Positions 50,526 through 63,012 of a DNA stretch of 64,000 nt are shown piece by piece (the stretch's first letter is position 1; each line of letters opens with the position of its first letter). Made by a program: the position numbers and the translations under genes. This stretch comes from Euonymus europaeus (taxonomy: Eukaryota; Streptophyta; Magnoliopsida; Celastrales; Celastraceae): positions 10,428,501 through 10,492,500 of the forward strand of contig OY756958.1 in assembly GCA_963580455.1 (NCBI GenBank). Reading direction: 5' to 3'. The notes beneath the pieces were generated by a model. It was not told the DNA's origin, did not search any database, and saw only the letters and a program-made list of their open reading frames with translations.

Positions 50526-53500
50526 AAGCTTCCTAGATTATTTCGATGCCAAAAACCCAACTTTCTATGACAAAAGGAAAAAACCGTTTAAAGCTCCTCC
50601 ATAGAGTGAGTTGAGCAACTTCGGACTATCAAAGTTGCTCGGTGTACACTTTTTGTTGTTCTTTTATGTCAAATTTTACGAGTATAAGCTTACTTAGATT
50701 ATTATGATGCCAAAACCCGAACTTTCTATGACAAATGGACAAAAACATTAAAAGCTCCTCCATAGAGAGAGTTGTGCAACTTCGGACTATCAAAATTGCT
50801 CGGTGTACACTTTTTATTGTTATTCTACGCAAATTTTACGAGTATAAGCTTCCTAGATTATTTCGATGCCAAAACCCCAACTTTCTACGATAAAAGGACA
50901 AAACCGTTTAATGCTCCTCCATAGAGTGAGTTGAGCAACTTCAGATTATCAAATTTGCTCGGTGTACACTTTTTATTGTTCATCTATGTCAATTTTTACG
51001 AGTATAAGTTTCCTAGATTTTTTCGATTCCAAAACCCTAACTTTCTATGACAAATGAAAAAAACCGTTTAAAGCTACTCCATAGAGAGAGTAAAGCAACT
51101 TCGGACCATAAAAGTTGCTCGGTGTACACTTTTTATTGTTCTTCTATGTCAAATTTTACAAGTATAAGCTTCCTGTATTATTTCGATGCCAAAACCCCAA
51201 CTTTCTATGACAAATGAACAAAACCGTTTAAAGCTCCTCCATTGAGTGAGTTGAGCAACTTCGGACTATCAAAGTTGCTCGGTGTACACTTTTTATTGTT
51301 CTTCTACGTCAAATTTTACGAGTATAAGCTTCCTAGATTATTTCGATGCCAAAAACCCAACTTTCTATGACAAAAGGAAAAAACCGTTTAAAGCTCCTCC
51401 ATAGAGTGAGTTGAGCAACTTCGGACTATCAAAGTTGCTCGGTGTACACTTTTTGTTGTTCTTTTATGTCAAATTTTACGAGTATAAGCTTACTTAGATT
51501 ATTAGGATGCCAAAACCCGAACTTTCTATGACAAATGGACAAAAACATTAAAAGCTCCTCCATGGAGAGAGTTGTGCAACTTCGGACTATAAAAATTGCT
51601 CGGTGTACACTTTTTATTGTTATTCTATGTCAAATTTTACGAGTATAAGCTTCCTAGATTATTTCGATGCCAAAACCCCAACTTTCTATGACAAAAGGAC
51701 AAAACCGTTTAATGCTCCTCCATAGAGTGAGTTGTGCAACTTCGGACTATCAAAGTTGCTCGGTGTACACTTTTTGTTGTTCTTCTATTGTCAAATTTTA
51801 CGAGTATAAGCTTCGTAGATTATTTCGATGCCAAAACACCAACTATCAATGACAAATCGACAAAACCGTTAAAAGCTACTCCATAGAGAGAGTTGAGCAA
51901 CTTGGGACCATAAAAGTTGCTCGGTGTACACTTCTTATTGTTATTCTATGTCAAATTTTACGAGTATAAGCTTCGTAGATTATTTCGATGCCAAAACCCC
52001 AACTTTCTATGATAAATGGACAAAAACTTTTAAAGCTACTCAATAGAGAGAGTTGAGCAAGTTCAGAACATAAAAGTTGCTCGGTGTACATTTTTTATTG
52101 TTATTCTATATGAAATTTTACGAGTATAAGCTTCCTAGATTATTTCGATGCCAAAACCCCAACTTTATATGACAAAAAGAAAAAACCGTTTAAAGCTCCT
52201 CCATAGAGTGAGTTGAACAACTTCGGAATATCAAAGTTTCTCGGTGTACACTTTTTGATGTTCTTTTATGTCAAATTTTACGAGTATAAGCTTCCTAGAT
52301 TATTTCGATGCCAAAACCCCAACTTTCTATGACAAATAGACAAAAACTTTTAAAGTTCCTCAATAAATAGAGTTGAGCAACTTCAGAACATAAAAGTTGC
52401 TCGATGTACACTTTTTATTGTTATTCTATATCAAATTTTACGAGTATAAGCTTCCTAGATTATTTCGATGCCAAAAACCCAACTTTCTATGACAAAAAGA
52501 AAAAACCGTTTAAAGCACCTCCATAGAGTGAGTTGAGCAACTTCGGAATATCAAAGTTGCTCGATGTACACTTTTTGTTGTTCTTTTATGTCAAATTTTA
52601 CCAGTATAAGCATCCTAGATTATTTGGATGCCAAAACCGAACTTTCTATGACAAATGGACAAAAACATTAAAAGCTCCTACATAGAGAGAGTTGTGCGAC
52701 TTCGGAATATCAAAGTTGCTCGAAGTACACTTTTTGATATTCTTTTATGTTAAATTTTACGAGTATAAGCTTCCTAGATTATTTCGATGCCAAAACCCCA
52801 ACTTTCGATGACAAAAGGATAAAACCGTTTAAAGCTCTTCCATAGAGTGAGTTGAGCAACTTCGGACTATCAAAGTTGCTCGGTGTACACTTTTTGTTGT
52901 TCTTCTATTGTCAAATTTTACGAGTATAAGCTTCGTAGATTATTTTGATGCCAAAACACCAACTATCAATGACAAATCGACAAAACCGTTAAAAGCTACT
53001 CCATAGAGAGAGTTGAGCAACTTGGGACCATAAAAGTTGCTCGGTGTAGACTTCTTATTGTTATTCTATGTCAAATTTTACGAGTATTAGCTTCGTAGAT
53101 TATTTCGATGCCAAAACCCCAACCTTCTATGACAAATGGACAAAAACTTTTAAAGCTCCTCAATAGAGAGAGTTGAGCAACTTCAGAACACAAAAGTTGC
53201 TCGGTGTACACTTTTTATTGTTATTCTATATCTAATTTTACGAGTATAAGCTTCCTAGATTATTTCGATGCCAAAAACCCAACTTTCTATGACAAAAAGA
53301 AAAAACCGTTTAAAGCTCCTCCATAGAGTGAGTTGAGCAACATCGGACTATCAAAGTTGCTCGGTGTACACTTTTTGTTGTTCTTCTATTGTCAAATTTT
53401 ACGAGTATAAGCTTCCTAGATTATTTCGATGCAAAAACACTAACTATCAATGACAAATCGACAAAACCGTTAAAAGCTACTCCATAGAGAGAGTTGAACA

Positions 53501-54785
53501 ACTTGGGACCATAAAAGTTGCTCGGTGTACACTTCTTATTGTTATTCTATGTCAAATTTTACGAGTATAAGCTTCGTAGATTATTTCGATGACAAAACCC
53601 CAACCTTTTATGATAAATGGACAAAAACTTTTAAAGCTACTCAATAGAGAGAGTTGAGCAAGTTCAGAACATAAAAGTTGCTCGGTGTACACTTTTTATT
53701 GTTATTCTATATGAAATTTTACGAGTATAAGCTTCCTAGATTATTTCGATGCCAAAAACCCAACTTTATATGACAAAAAGAAAAAACCGTTTAAAGCTCC
53801 TCCATAGAGTGAGTTGAACAACTTCGGAATATCAAAGTTTCTCGGTGTACACTTTTTGATGTTCTTTTATGTCAAATTTTACGAGTACAAGCTTCCTAGA
53901 TTATTTCGATGCCAAAACCCCAACTTTCTATGACAAATAGACAAAACCTTTTAAAGCTCCTCAATAGATAGAGTTGAGCAACTTCAGAACATAAAAGTTG
54001 CTCGGTGTACACTTTTTATTGTTATTCTATATCAAATTTTACGAGTATAAGCATCCTAGATTATTTTGATGCCAAAACCGAACTTTCTATGACAAATGGA
54101 CAAATACATTAAAAGCTCCTCCATAGAGAGAGTTGTGCGACTTCGGAATATCAAAGTTGCTCGAAGTACACTTTTTGGTTTTCTTATATGTCAAATTTTA
54201 TGAGTATAAGCTTCCTAGATTATTTCGATGCCAAAACCCCAACTTTCGATGACAAAAGGATAAAACCGTTTAAAGCTCCTCCATAGAGTGAGTTGAGCAA
54301 CTTCGGACTATCAAAGTTGCTCGGTGTACACTTTTTATTGTTCTCCTACGTCAAATTTTACGAGTATAAGCTTCCTAGATTATTTCGATTCCAAAACCGT
54401 AACTTTCTATGACAAATGGACAAAAACGTCAAAAGCTCCTCCATAGAGAGAGTTGTGCAACTTCGGACTATCAAAGTTGCTCTGTGTGCACTTTTTATTG
54501 TTCTTCTATGTCAAATTTTACGAGTATAAGCTTCCTAGATTATTTCGATGTCAAAACCCCAACTTTCGATGACAAAACGATAAAACCGTTTAAAGCTCCT
54601 CCGTAGAGTGAGTTGAGCAACTTCGGACTATCAAAGTTGCTCGGTGTACACTTTTTGTTGTTCTTCTATTGTCAAATTTTACGAGTATAAGCTTCGTAGA
54701 TTATTTCGATGCCAAAACACCAACTATCAATGACAAATCGACAAAACCGTTAAAAGCTACTCCATAGAGAGAGTTGAGCAACTTG

Positions 54786-57700
54786 GGACCATAAAAGTTG
54801 CTCGGTTTACACTTCTTATTGTTATTCTATGTCAAATTTTACGAGTATAAGCTTCGTAGATTATTTCGATGCCAAAACCCCAACCTTTTATGATAAATGG
54901 ACAAAAACTTTTAAAGCTACTCAATAGAGAGAGTTGAGCAAGTTCAGAACATAAAAGTTGCTCGGTGTACACTTTTTATTGTTATTCTATATGAAATTTT
55001 ACGTGTATAAGCTTCCTAGATTATTTCGATGCCAAAAACCCAACTTTATATGACAAAAAGAAAAAACCGTTTAAAGCTCCTCCATAGAGTGAGTTGAACA
55101 ACTTCGGAATATCAAAGTTTCTCGGTGTACAATTTTTGATGTTCTTTTATGTCAAATTTTACGAGTACAAGCTTCCTAGATTATTTCGATGCCAAAACCC
55201 CAACTTTCTATGACAAATAGACAAAAACTTTTAAAGCTCCTCAATAGATAGAGTTGAGCAACTTCAGAACATAAAAGTTGCTCGGTGTACACTTTTTATT
55301 GTAATTCTATATCAAATTTTACGAGTATAAGCATCCTAGATTATTTTGATGCCAAAACCGAACTTTCTATGACAAATGGACAAAAACATTAAAAGCTCCT
55401 CCATAGAGAGAGTTGTGCGACTTCGGAATATCAAAGTTGCTCGAAGTACACTTTTTGATATTCTTTTATGTCAAATTTTACGAGTATAAGCATCCTAGAT
55501 TATTTGGATGCCAAAACCGAACTTTCTATGACAAATGGACAAAAACATTAAAAGCTCCTCCATAGAGAGAGTATTGCGACTTCGGAATATCAAAGTTGCT
55601 CGAATTACACTTTTTGATATTCTTTTATGTTAAATTTTACGAGTATAAGCTTCCTAGATTATTTCGATGCCAAAACCCCAACTTTGGATGACAAAAGGAT
55701 AAAACCGTTTAAAGCTCCTCCATAGAGTGAGTTGAGCAACTTCGGACTATCAAAGTTGCTCGGTGTACACTTTTTGTTGTTCTTCTATTGTCAAATTTTA
55801 TGAGTATAAGCTTCGTAGATTATTTCGATGCCAAAACACCAACTATCAATGACAAATCGACAAAACCGTTAAAAGCTACTCCATAGAGAGAGTTGAGCAA
55901 CTTGGGACCATAAAAGTTGCTCGTTGTACACTTCTTATTGTTATTCTATGTCAAATTTTACGAGTATTAGCTTCGTAGATTATTTTGTTGCCAAAACCCC
56001 AACCTTCTATGACAAATGGACAAAAACTTTTGAAGCTCCTCAATAGAGAGAGTTGAGCAACTTCAGAACACAAAAGTTGCTCTGTTTACACTTTTTATTG
56101 TTATTCTATATCAAATTTTACGAGTATAAGCTTCCTAGATTATTTTGATGCCAAAAACCCAACTTTCTATGACAAAAAGAAAAAACCGTTTAAAGCTCCT
56201 CCATAGAGTGAGTTGAGCAACTTCGGACTATCAAAGTTGCTCGGTGTACACTTTTTGTTGTTCTTCTATTGTCAAATTTTACGAGTATAAGCTTCCTAGA
56301 TTATTTCGATGCAAAAACACCAACTATCAATGACAAATCGACAAAACCGTTAAAAGCTACTCCATAGAGAGAGTTGAGCAACTTTGGACCATAAAAGTTG
56401 CTCGGTGTACACTTCTTATTGTTATTCTATGTCAAATTTTACGAGTATAAGCTTCCTAGATTATTTCGATGCAAAAACACCAACTATCAATGACAAATCG
56501 ACAAAACCGTTAAAAGCTACTCCATAGAGAGAGTTGAGCAACTTTGGACCATAAAAGTTGCTCGGTTTACACTTCTTATTGTTATTCTATGTCAAATTTT
56601 ACGAGTATAAGCTTCGTAGATTATTTCGATGCCAAAACCCCAACCTTTTATGATAAATGGACAAAAACTTTTAAAGCTACTCAATAGAGAGAGTTGAGCA
56701 AGTTCAGAACATAAAAGTTGCTCGGTGTACACTTTTTATTGTTATTCTATATGAAATTTTACGTGTATAAGCTTCCTAGATTATTTCGATGCCAAAAACC
56801 CAACTTTATATGACAAAAAGAAAAAACCGTTTAAAGCTCCTCCATAGAGTGAGTTGAACAACTTCGGAATATCAAAGTTTCTCGGTGTACAATTTTTGAT
56901 GTTCTTTTATGTCAAATTTTACGAGTACAAGCTTCCTAGATTATTTCGATGCCAAAACCCCAACTTTCTATGACAAATAGACAAAAACTTTTAAAGCTCC
57001 TCAATAGATAGAGTTGAGCAACTTCAGAACATAAAAGTTGCTCGGTGTACACTTTTTATTGTAATTCTATATCAAATTTTACGAGTATAAGCATCCTAGA
57101 TTATTTTGATGCCAAAACCGAACTTTCTATGACAAATGGACAAAAACATTAAAAGCTCCTCCATAGAGAGAGTTGTGCGACTTCGGAATATCAAAGTTGC
57201 TCGAAGTACACTTTTTGATATTCTTTTATGTCAAATTTTACGAGTATAAGCATCCTAGATTATTTGGATGCCAAAACCGAACTTTCTATGACAAATGGAC
57301 AAAAACATTAAAAGCTCCTCCATAGAGAGAGTATTGCGACTTCGGAATATCAAAGTTGCTCGAATTACACTTTTTGATATTCTTTTATGTTAAATTTTAC
57401 GAGTATAAGCTTCCTAGATTATTTCGATGCCAAAACCCCAACTTTGGATGACAAAAGGATAAAACCGTTTAAAGCTCCTCCATAGAGTGAGTTGAGCAAC
57501 TTCGGACTATCAAAGTTGCTCGGTGTACACTTTTTGTTGTTCTTCTATTGTCAAATTTTATGAGTATAAGCTTCGTAGATTATTTCGATGCCAAAACACC
57601 AACTATCAATGACAAATCGACAAAACCGTTAAAAGCTACTCCATAGAGAGAGTTGAGCAACTTGGGACCATAAAAGTTGCTCGTTGTACACTTCTTATTG

Positions 57701-58221
57701 TTATTCTATGTCAAATTTTACGAGTATTAGCTTCGTAGATTATTTTGTTGCCAAAACCCCAACCTTCTATGACAAATGGACAAAAACTTTTGAAGCTCCT
57801 CAATAGAGAGAGTTGAGCAACTTCAGAACACAAAAGTTGCTCTGTTTACACTTTTTATTGTTATTCTATATCAAATTTTACGAGTATAAGCTTCCTAGAT
57901 TATTTTGATGCCAAAAAGCCAACTTTCTATGACAAAAAGAAAAAACCGTTTAAAGCTCCTCCATAGAGTGAGTTGAGCAACTTCGGACTATCAAAGTTGC
58001 TCGGTGTACACTTTTTGTTGTTCTTCTATTGTCAAATTTTACGAGTATAAGCTTCCTAGATTATTTCGATGCAAAAACACCAACTATCAATGACAAATCG
58101 ACAAAACCGTTAAAAGCTACTCCATAGAGAGAGTTGAGCAACTTTGGACCATAAAAGTTGCTCGGTGTACACTTCTTATTGTTATTCTATGTCAAATTTT
58201 ACGAGTATAAGCTTCCTAGAT
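54786..58221 (+). repeat. Eleven-monomer tandem duplication, 1760-bp period
   Basis: The run 54786-56461 was read against the sequence 1760 bp downstream, and I found a single mismatch (56158 C, 57918 G). Shared private variants include CTCGGTTTACAC, ACGTGTATAAG, TACAATTTTTGATG, TTGTAATTCTATATC, GAGTATTGCGACTT, CTCGAATTACAC, ACTTTGGATGACAAAAGG, ATTTTGTTGCC and TTTTGAAGCTCC. It is bounded by differences at 54785 (G versus T) and 56462 (T versus G). It is the most recent large duplication seen here. Confidence 0.95.
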
Positions 58222-58847
58222 GATTTCGATGCCAAAACCCCAACCTTCTATGACAAATGGACAAAACCGTTTAAAGCTCCTCCATATAGTGAGTTGAGCA
58301 ACTTCGGACTATCAAAGTTACTCGTTGTACACTTTTTGATGTTCTTTTATGTCAAATTTTACGAGTATAAGCTTCCTAGATGATCTCGATGACAAAACCC
58401 CAACTTTCTATGACAAATAGACAAAAACTTTTAAAGCTCCTCAATAGAGAGAGTTGAGCAACTTCAGAACATAAAAGTTGCTCGGTGTACACTTTTTATT
58501 GTTATTCTATATCAAATTTTACGAGTATAAGCTTCCTAGATTATTTCGATGCCAAAAACCCAACTTTCTATGACAAAAAGAAAAAATCGTTTAAAGCTCC
58601 TCCATAGAGTGAGTTGTGCAACTTCGGAATATCAAAGTTGCTCGGTGTACACTTTTTGTTGTTCTTTTATGTCAAATTTTACGAGTATAAGCTTCCTAGA
58701 TTATTTTGATGACAAAACCGAAATTTCTATGACAAATGGACAAAAACATTAAAAGCTCCTCTATAGAGAGAGTTGTGCGACTTCGGAATATCAAAGTTGC
58801 TCGAAGTACACTTTTTGATATTCTTTTATGTCAAATTTTACGAGTAT

Positions 58848-59169
58848 AAGCTTCCTAGATTATTTCGATGTGAAAACACCAACTTTACAAGACAAATGGA
58901 CAAAAACGTTAAAAGCTCCTCCATAGAGAGAGTTGAGCAACTTCTAATCATCAAAGTCGCTCGGTATACACTTTTTATTGTTCTTCTTCTATGTCAAATT
59001 TTACGAGTATATGTTTTGTGGATTATTTTGATGCCAAAACCTGAACTTTCTATGTCAAATGGACAAAAACATTAAAAGCAACTCCATAGAGAGAGTTGTG
59101 CAACTTCGGACTATCAAAATTGCTCGGTGTACAATTTAGATTGTTATTCTACGCAAATTTTACGAGTAT
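58848..59169 (+). repeat. Anchor monomer pair 10
   Basis: Same structure. The second unit has a private GTACAATTTAGATTG cluster near 59130 where other copies read GTACACTTTTTATTG. Confidence 0.92.
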
Positions 59170-62100
59170 AAGCTTCCTAGATTATTTCGATGCCAAAAAC
59201 CCAACTTTCTAAGACAAAAGGAAAAAACCGTTTAAAGCTCCTCCATAGAGTGAGTTGAGCAACTTCGGACTATCAAAGTTGCTCGGTGTACACTTTTTGT
59301 TGTTCTTTTATTTCAAATTTTACGAGTATAAGCTTACTTAGATTATTATGATGCCAAAACCCGAACTTTCTATGACAAATGGACAAAAACATTAAAAGCT
59401 CCTCCATAGAGAGAGTTGTGCAACTTCGGACTATCAAAATTGCTCGGTGTACACTTTTTATTGTTATTCTATGTCAAATTTTACGAGTATAAGCTTCCTA
59501 GATTATTTCGATGCCAAAACCCCAACTTTCTATGACAAAAAGACAAAACCGTTTAATGCTCCTCCATAGAGTGAGTTGAGCAACTTCAGACTATCAAATT
59601 TGCTCGGTGTACACTTTTTATTGTTCTTCTATGTCAATTTTTACTAGTATAAGTTTCCTAGATTATTTCGATTCCAAAACCCCAACTTTCTATGACAAAT
59701 GGACAAAACCATTTAAAGCTACTCCATAGAGAGAGTAAAGCAACTTCGGACCATAAAAGTTGCTCGGTGTACACTTTTTATTGTTCTTCTATGTCAAATT
59801 TTACGAGTATAAGCTTCCTGTATTATTTCGATGCCAAAACCCCAACTTTCTATGACAAATGAACAAAACCGTTTAAAGCTCCTCCATTGAGTGAGTTGAG
59901 CAACTTCGGACTATCAAAGTTGCTCGGTGTACACTTTTTATTCTTCTTCTACGTCAAATTTTACGAGTATAAGCTTCCTAGATTATTTCGATTCCAAAAC
60001 CCTAACTTTCTATGACAAATGGACAAAAACGTTAAAAGCTCCTCCATAGAGAGAGTTGTGCAACTTCGGACTATCAAAGTTGCTCGGTGTACACTTTTTA
60101 TTGTTCTTCTATGTCAAATTTTACGAGTATAAGCTTCCTAGATTATTTCGATGCCAAAACCCCAACTTTCGATCACAAAACGATAAAACCGTTTAAAGCT
60201 CCTCCATAGAGTGAGTTGAGCAACTTCGGACTATCAAAGTTGCTCGGTGTACACTTTTTGTTGTTCTTCTATTGTCAAATTTTACGAGTATAAGCTTCGT
60301 AGATTATTTCGATGCCAAAACACCAACTATCAATGACAAATCGACAAAACCGTTAAAAGCTACTCCATAAAGAGAGTTGAGCAACTTGGGACCATAAACG
60401 TTGCTCGGTGTACACTTCTTATTGTTATTTTATGTCAAATTTTACGAGTATAAGCTTCGTAGATTATTTCGATGCCAAAACCCCAACTTTCTATGATAAA
60501 TGGACAAAAACTTTTAAAGCTACTCAATAGAGAGAGTTGAGCAAGTTCAGAACATAAAAGTTGCTCGATGTACACTTTTTATTGTTATTCTATATGAAAT
60601 TTTACGAGTATAAGCTTCCTAGATTATTTCGATGCCAAAAACCCAACTTTATATGACAAAAAGAAAAAACCGTTTAAAGCTCCTCCATAGAGTGAGTTGA
60701 ACAACTTCGGAATATCAAAGTTTCTCGGTGTACACTTTTTGATGTTCTTTTATGTCAAATTTTACGAGTATAAGCTTCCTAGATTATTTCGATGCCAAAA
60801 CCCCAACTTTCTATGACAAATAGACAAAAACTTTTAAAGTTCCTCAATAGATAGAGTTGAGCAACTTCAGAAAATAAAAGTTGCTCGATGTACACTTTTT
60901 ATTGTTATTATATATCAAATTTTACGAGTATAAGCTTCCTAGATTATTTCGATGCCAAAAACCCAACTTTCTATGACAAAAAGAAAAAACCGTTTAAAGC
61001 TTTTCCATAGAGTGAGTTGAGCAACTTCGGAATATCAAAGTTGCTCGATGTACACTTTTTGTTGTTCTTTTATGTCAAATTCTAAGAGTATAAGCATCCT
61101 AGATTATTTGGATGCCAAAACCGAACTTTCTATGACAAATGGACAAAAACATTAAAAGCTCCTACATAGAGAGAGTTGTGCGACTTCGGAATATCAAAGT
61201 TGCTCGAAGTACACTTTTTGATATTCTTTTATGTTAAATTTTACGAGTATAAGCTTCCTAGATTATTTCGATGCCAAAACCCCAACTTTCGATGACAAAA
61301 GGATAAAACCGTTTAAAGCTCTTCCATAGAGTGAGTTGAGCAACTTCGGACTATCAAAGTTGCTCGGTGTACACTTTTTGTTGTTCTTCTATTGTCAAAT
61401 TTTACGAGTATAAGCTTCGTAGATTATTTCGATGCCAAAACACCAACTATCAATGACAAATCGACAAAACCGTTAAAAGCTACTCCATATAGAGACTTGA
61501 GCAACTTGGGACCATAAAAGTTGCTCGGTGTACACTTCTTATTGTTATTCTATGTCAAATTTTACGAGTATTAGCTTCGTAGATTATTTCGATGCCAAAA
61601 CCCCAACCTTCTATGACAAATGGACAAAAACTTTTGAAGCTCCTCAATAGAGAGAGTTGAGCAACTTCAGAACACAAAAGTTGCTCTGTTTACACTTTTT
61701 ATTGTTATTCTATATCAAATTTTACGAGTATAAGCTTCCTAGATTATTTCGATGCCAAAAACCCAACTTTCTATGACAAAAAGAAAAAACCGTTTAAAGC
61801 TCCTCCATAGAGTGAGTTGAGCAACTTCGGACTATCAAAGTTGTTCGGTGTACACTTTTTGTTGTTCTTCTATTGTCAAATTTTACGAGTATAAGCTTCC
61901 TAGATTATTTCGATGCAAAAACACCAACTATCAATGACAAATCGACAAAACCGTTAAAAGCTACTCCATAGAGAGAGTTGAGCAACTTGGGACCATAAAA
62001 GTTGCTCGGTGTACACTTCTTATTGTTTTTCTATGTCAAATTTTACGAGTATAAGCTTCCTAGATGATTTCGATGCCAAAACCCCAACCTTCTATGATAA

Positions 62101-62690
62101 ATGGACAAAACCGTTTAAAGCTCCTCCATATAGTGAGTTGAGCAACTTCGGACTATCAAAGTTGCTCGTTGTACACTTTTTGATGTTCTTTTATGTCAAA
62201 TTTTACGAGTATAAGCTTCCTAGATGATCTCGATGCCAAAACCCCAACTTTCTATGACAAATAGACAAAAACTTTTAAAGCTCCTCAATAGAGAGAGTTG
62301 AGCAACTTCAGAACATAAAAGTTGCTCGGTGTACACTTTTTATTGTTATTCTATATCAAATTTTACGAGTATAAGCTTCCTAGATTATTTCGATGCCAGA
62401 AACCCAACTTTCTATGTCAAAAAGAAAAAACCGTTTAAAGCTCCTCCATAGAGTGAGTTGTGCAACTTCGGAATATCAAAGTTGCTCGGTGTACACTTTT
62501 TGTTGTTCTTTTATGTCAAATTTTACGAGTATAAGCTTCCTAGATTATTTTGATGCCAAAACCGAACTTTCTATGACAAATGGACAAAACATTAAAAGCT
62601 CCTCCATAGAGAGAGTTGTCCGACTTCGGAATATCAAAGTTGCTCGAAGTACACTTTTTGATATTTTTTTATGTCAAATTTTACGAGTAT
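58848..62690 (+). repeat. Anchor segment 11 (24 monomers, 3843 bp)
   Basis: This is a compact segment with nearly every type once: cassette from 59170, ATTCCAAAACCCTAAC, ACGATAAAACC, GCTTCGTAG, TATATGACAAAAAG, a TTTTCC variant of the TAAAGCACC type (61001), GTGCGACTT, GCAAAAACACC, AGATGATTTCG (62053), AGATGATCTCG and GTTGTGCAACTTCGG types. It may be the nearest thing to an unamplified ancestral order. No gene is seen. Confidence 0.9.
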
Positions 62691-63012
62691 AAGCTTCCTA
62701 GATTATTTCGATGTGAAAACACCAACTTTACAAGACAAATGGACAAAAACGTTAAAAGCTCCTCCATAGAGAGAGTTGAGCAACTTCTAATCATGAAAGT
62801 CGCTCGGTATACACTTTTTATTGTTCTTCTTCTATGTCAAATTTTACGAGTATATGTTTTGTGGATTATTTTGATGCCAAAACCTGAACTTTCTATGTCA
62901 AATGGACAAAAACATTAAAAGCAACTCCATAGAGAGAGTTGTGCAACTTCGGACTATCAAAATTGCTCGGTGTACACTTTTTATTGTTATTCTACGCAAA
63001 TTTTACGAGTAT
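62691..63012 (+). repeat. Anchor monomer pair 11
   Basis: Same structure. It has AATCATGAAAGTCG in place of AATCATCAAAGTCG near 62795. Confidence 0.92.

Larger units (their letters stand above)
50204..58847 (+). repeat. Anchor segment 10 (54 monomers, 8644 bp)
   Basis: The anchor pair is followed by a doubled cassette (50526 and about 51326, the second incomplete). GCTTCGTAG, TATATGACAAAAAG, TAAAGCACC (52517) and GTGCGACTT types follow. An 11-monomer tandem duplication fills about 54.8-58.2 kb, and an AGATGATTTCG / AGATGATCTCG pair precedes the next anchor. No gene is seen. Confidence 0.9.
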
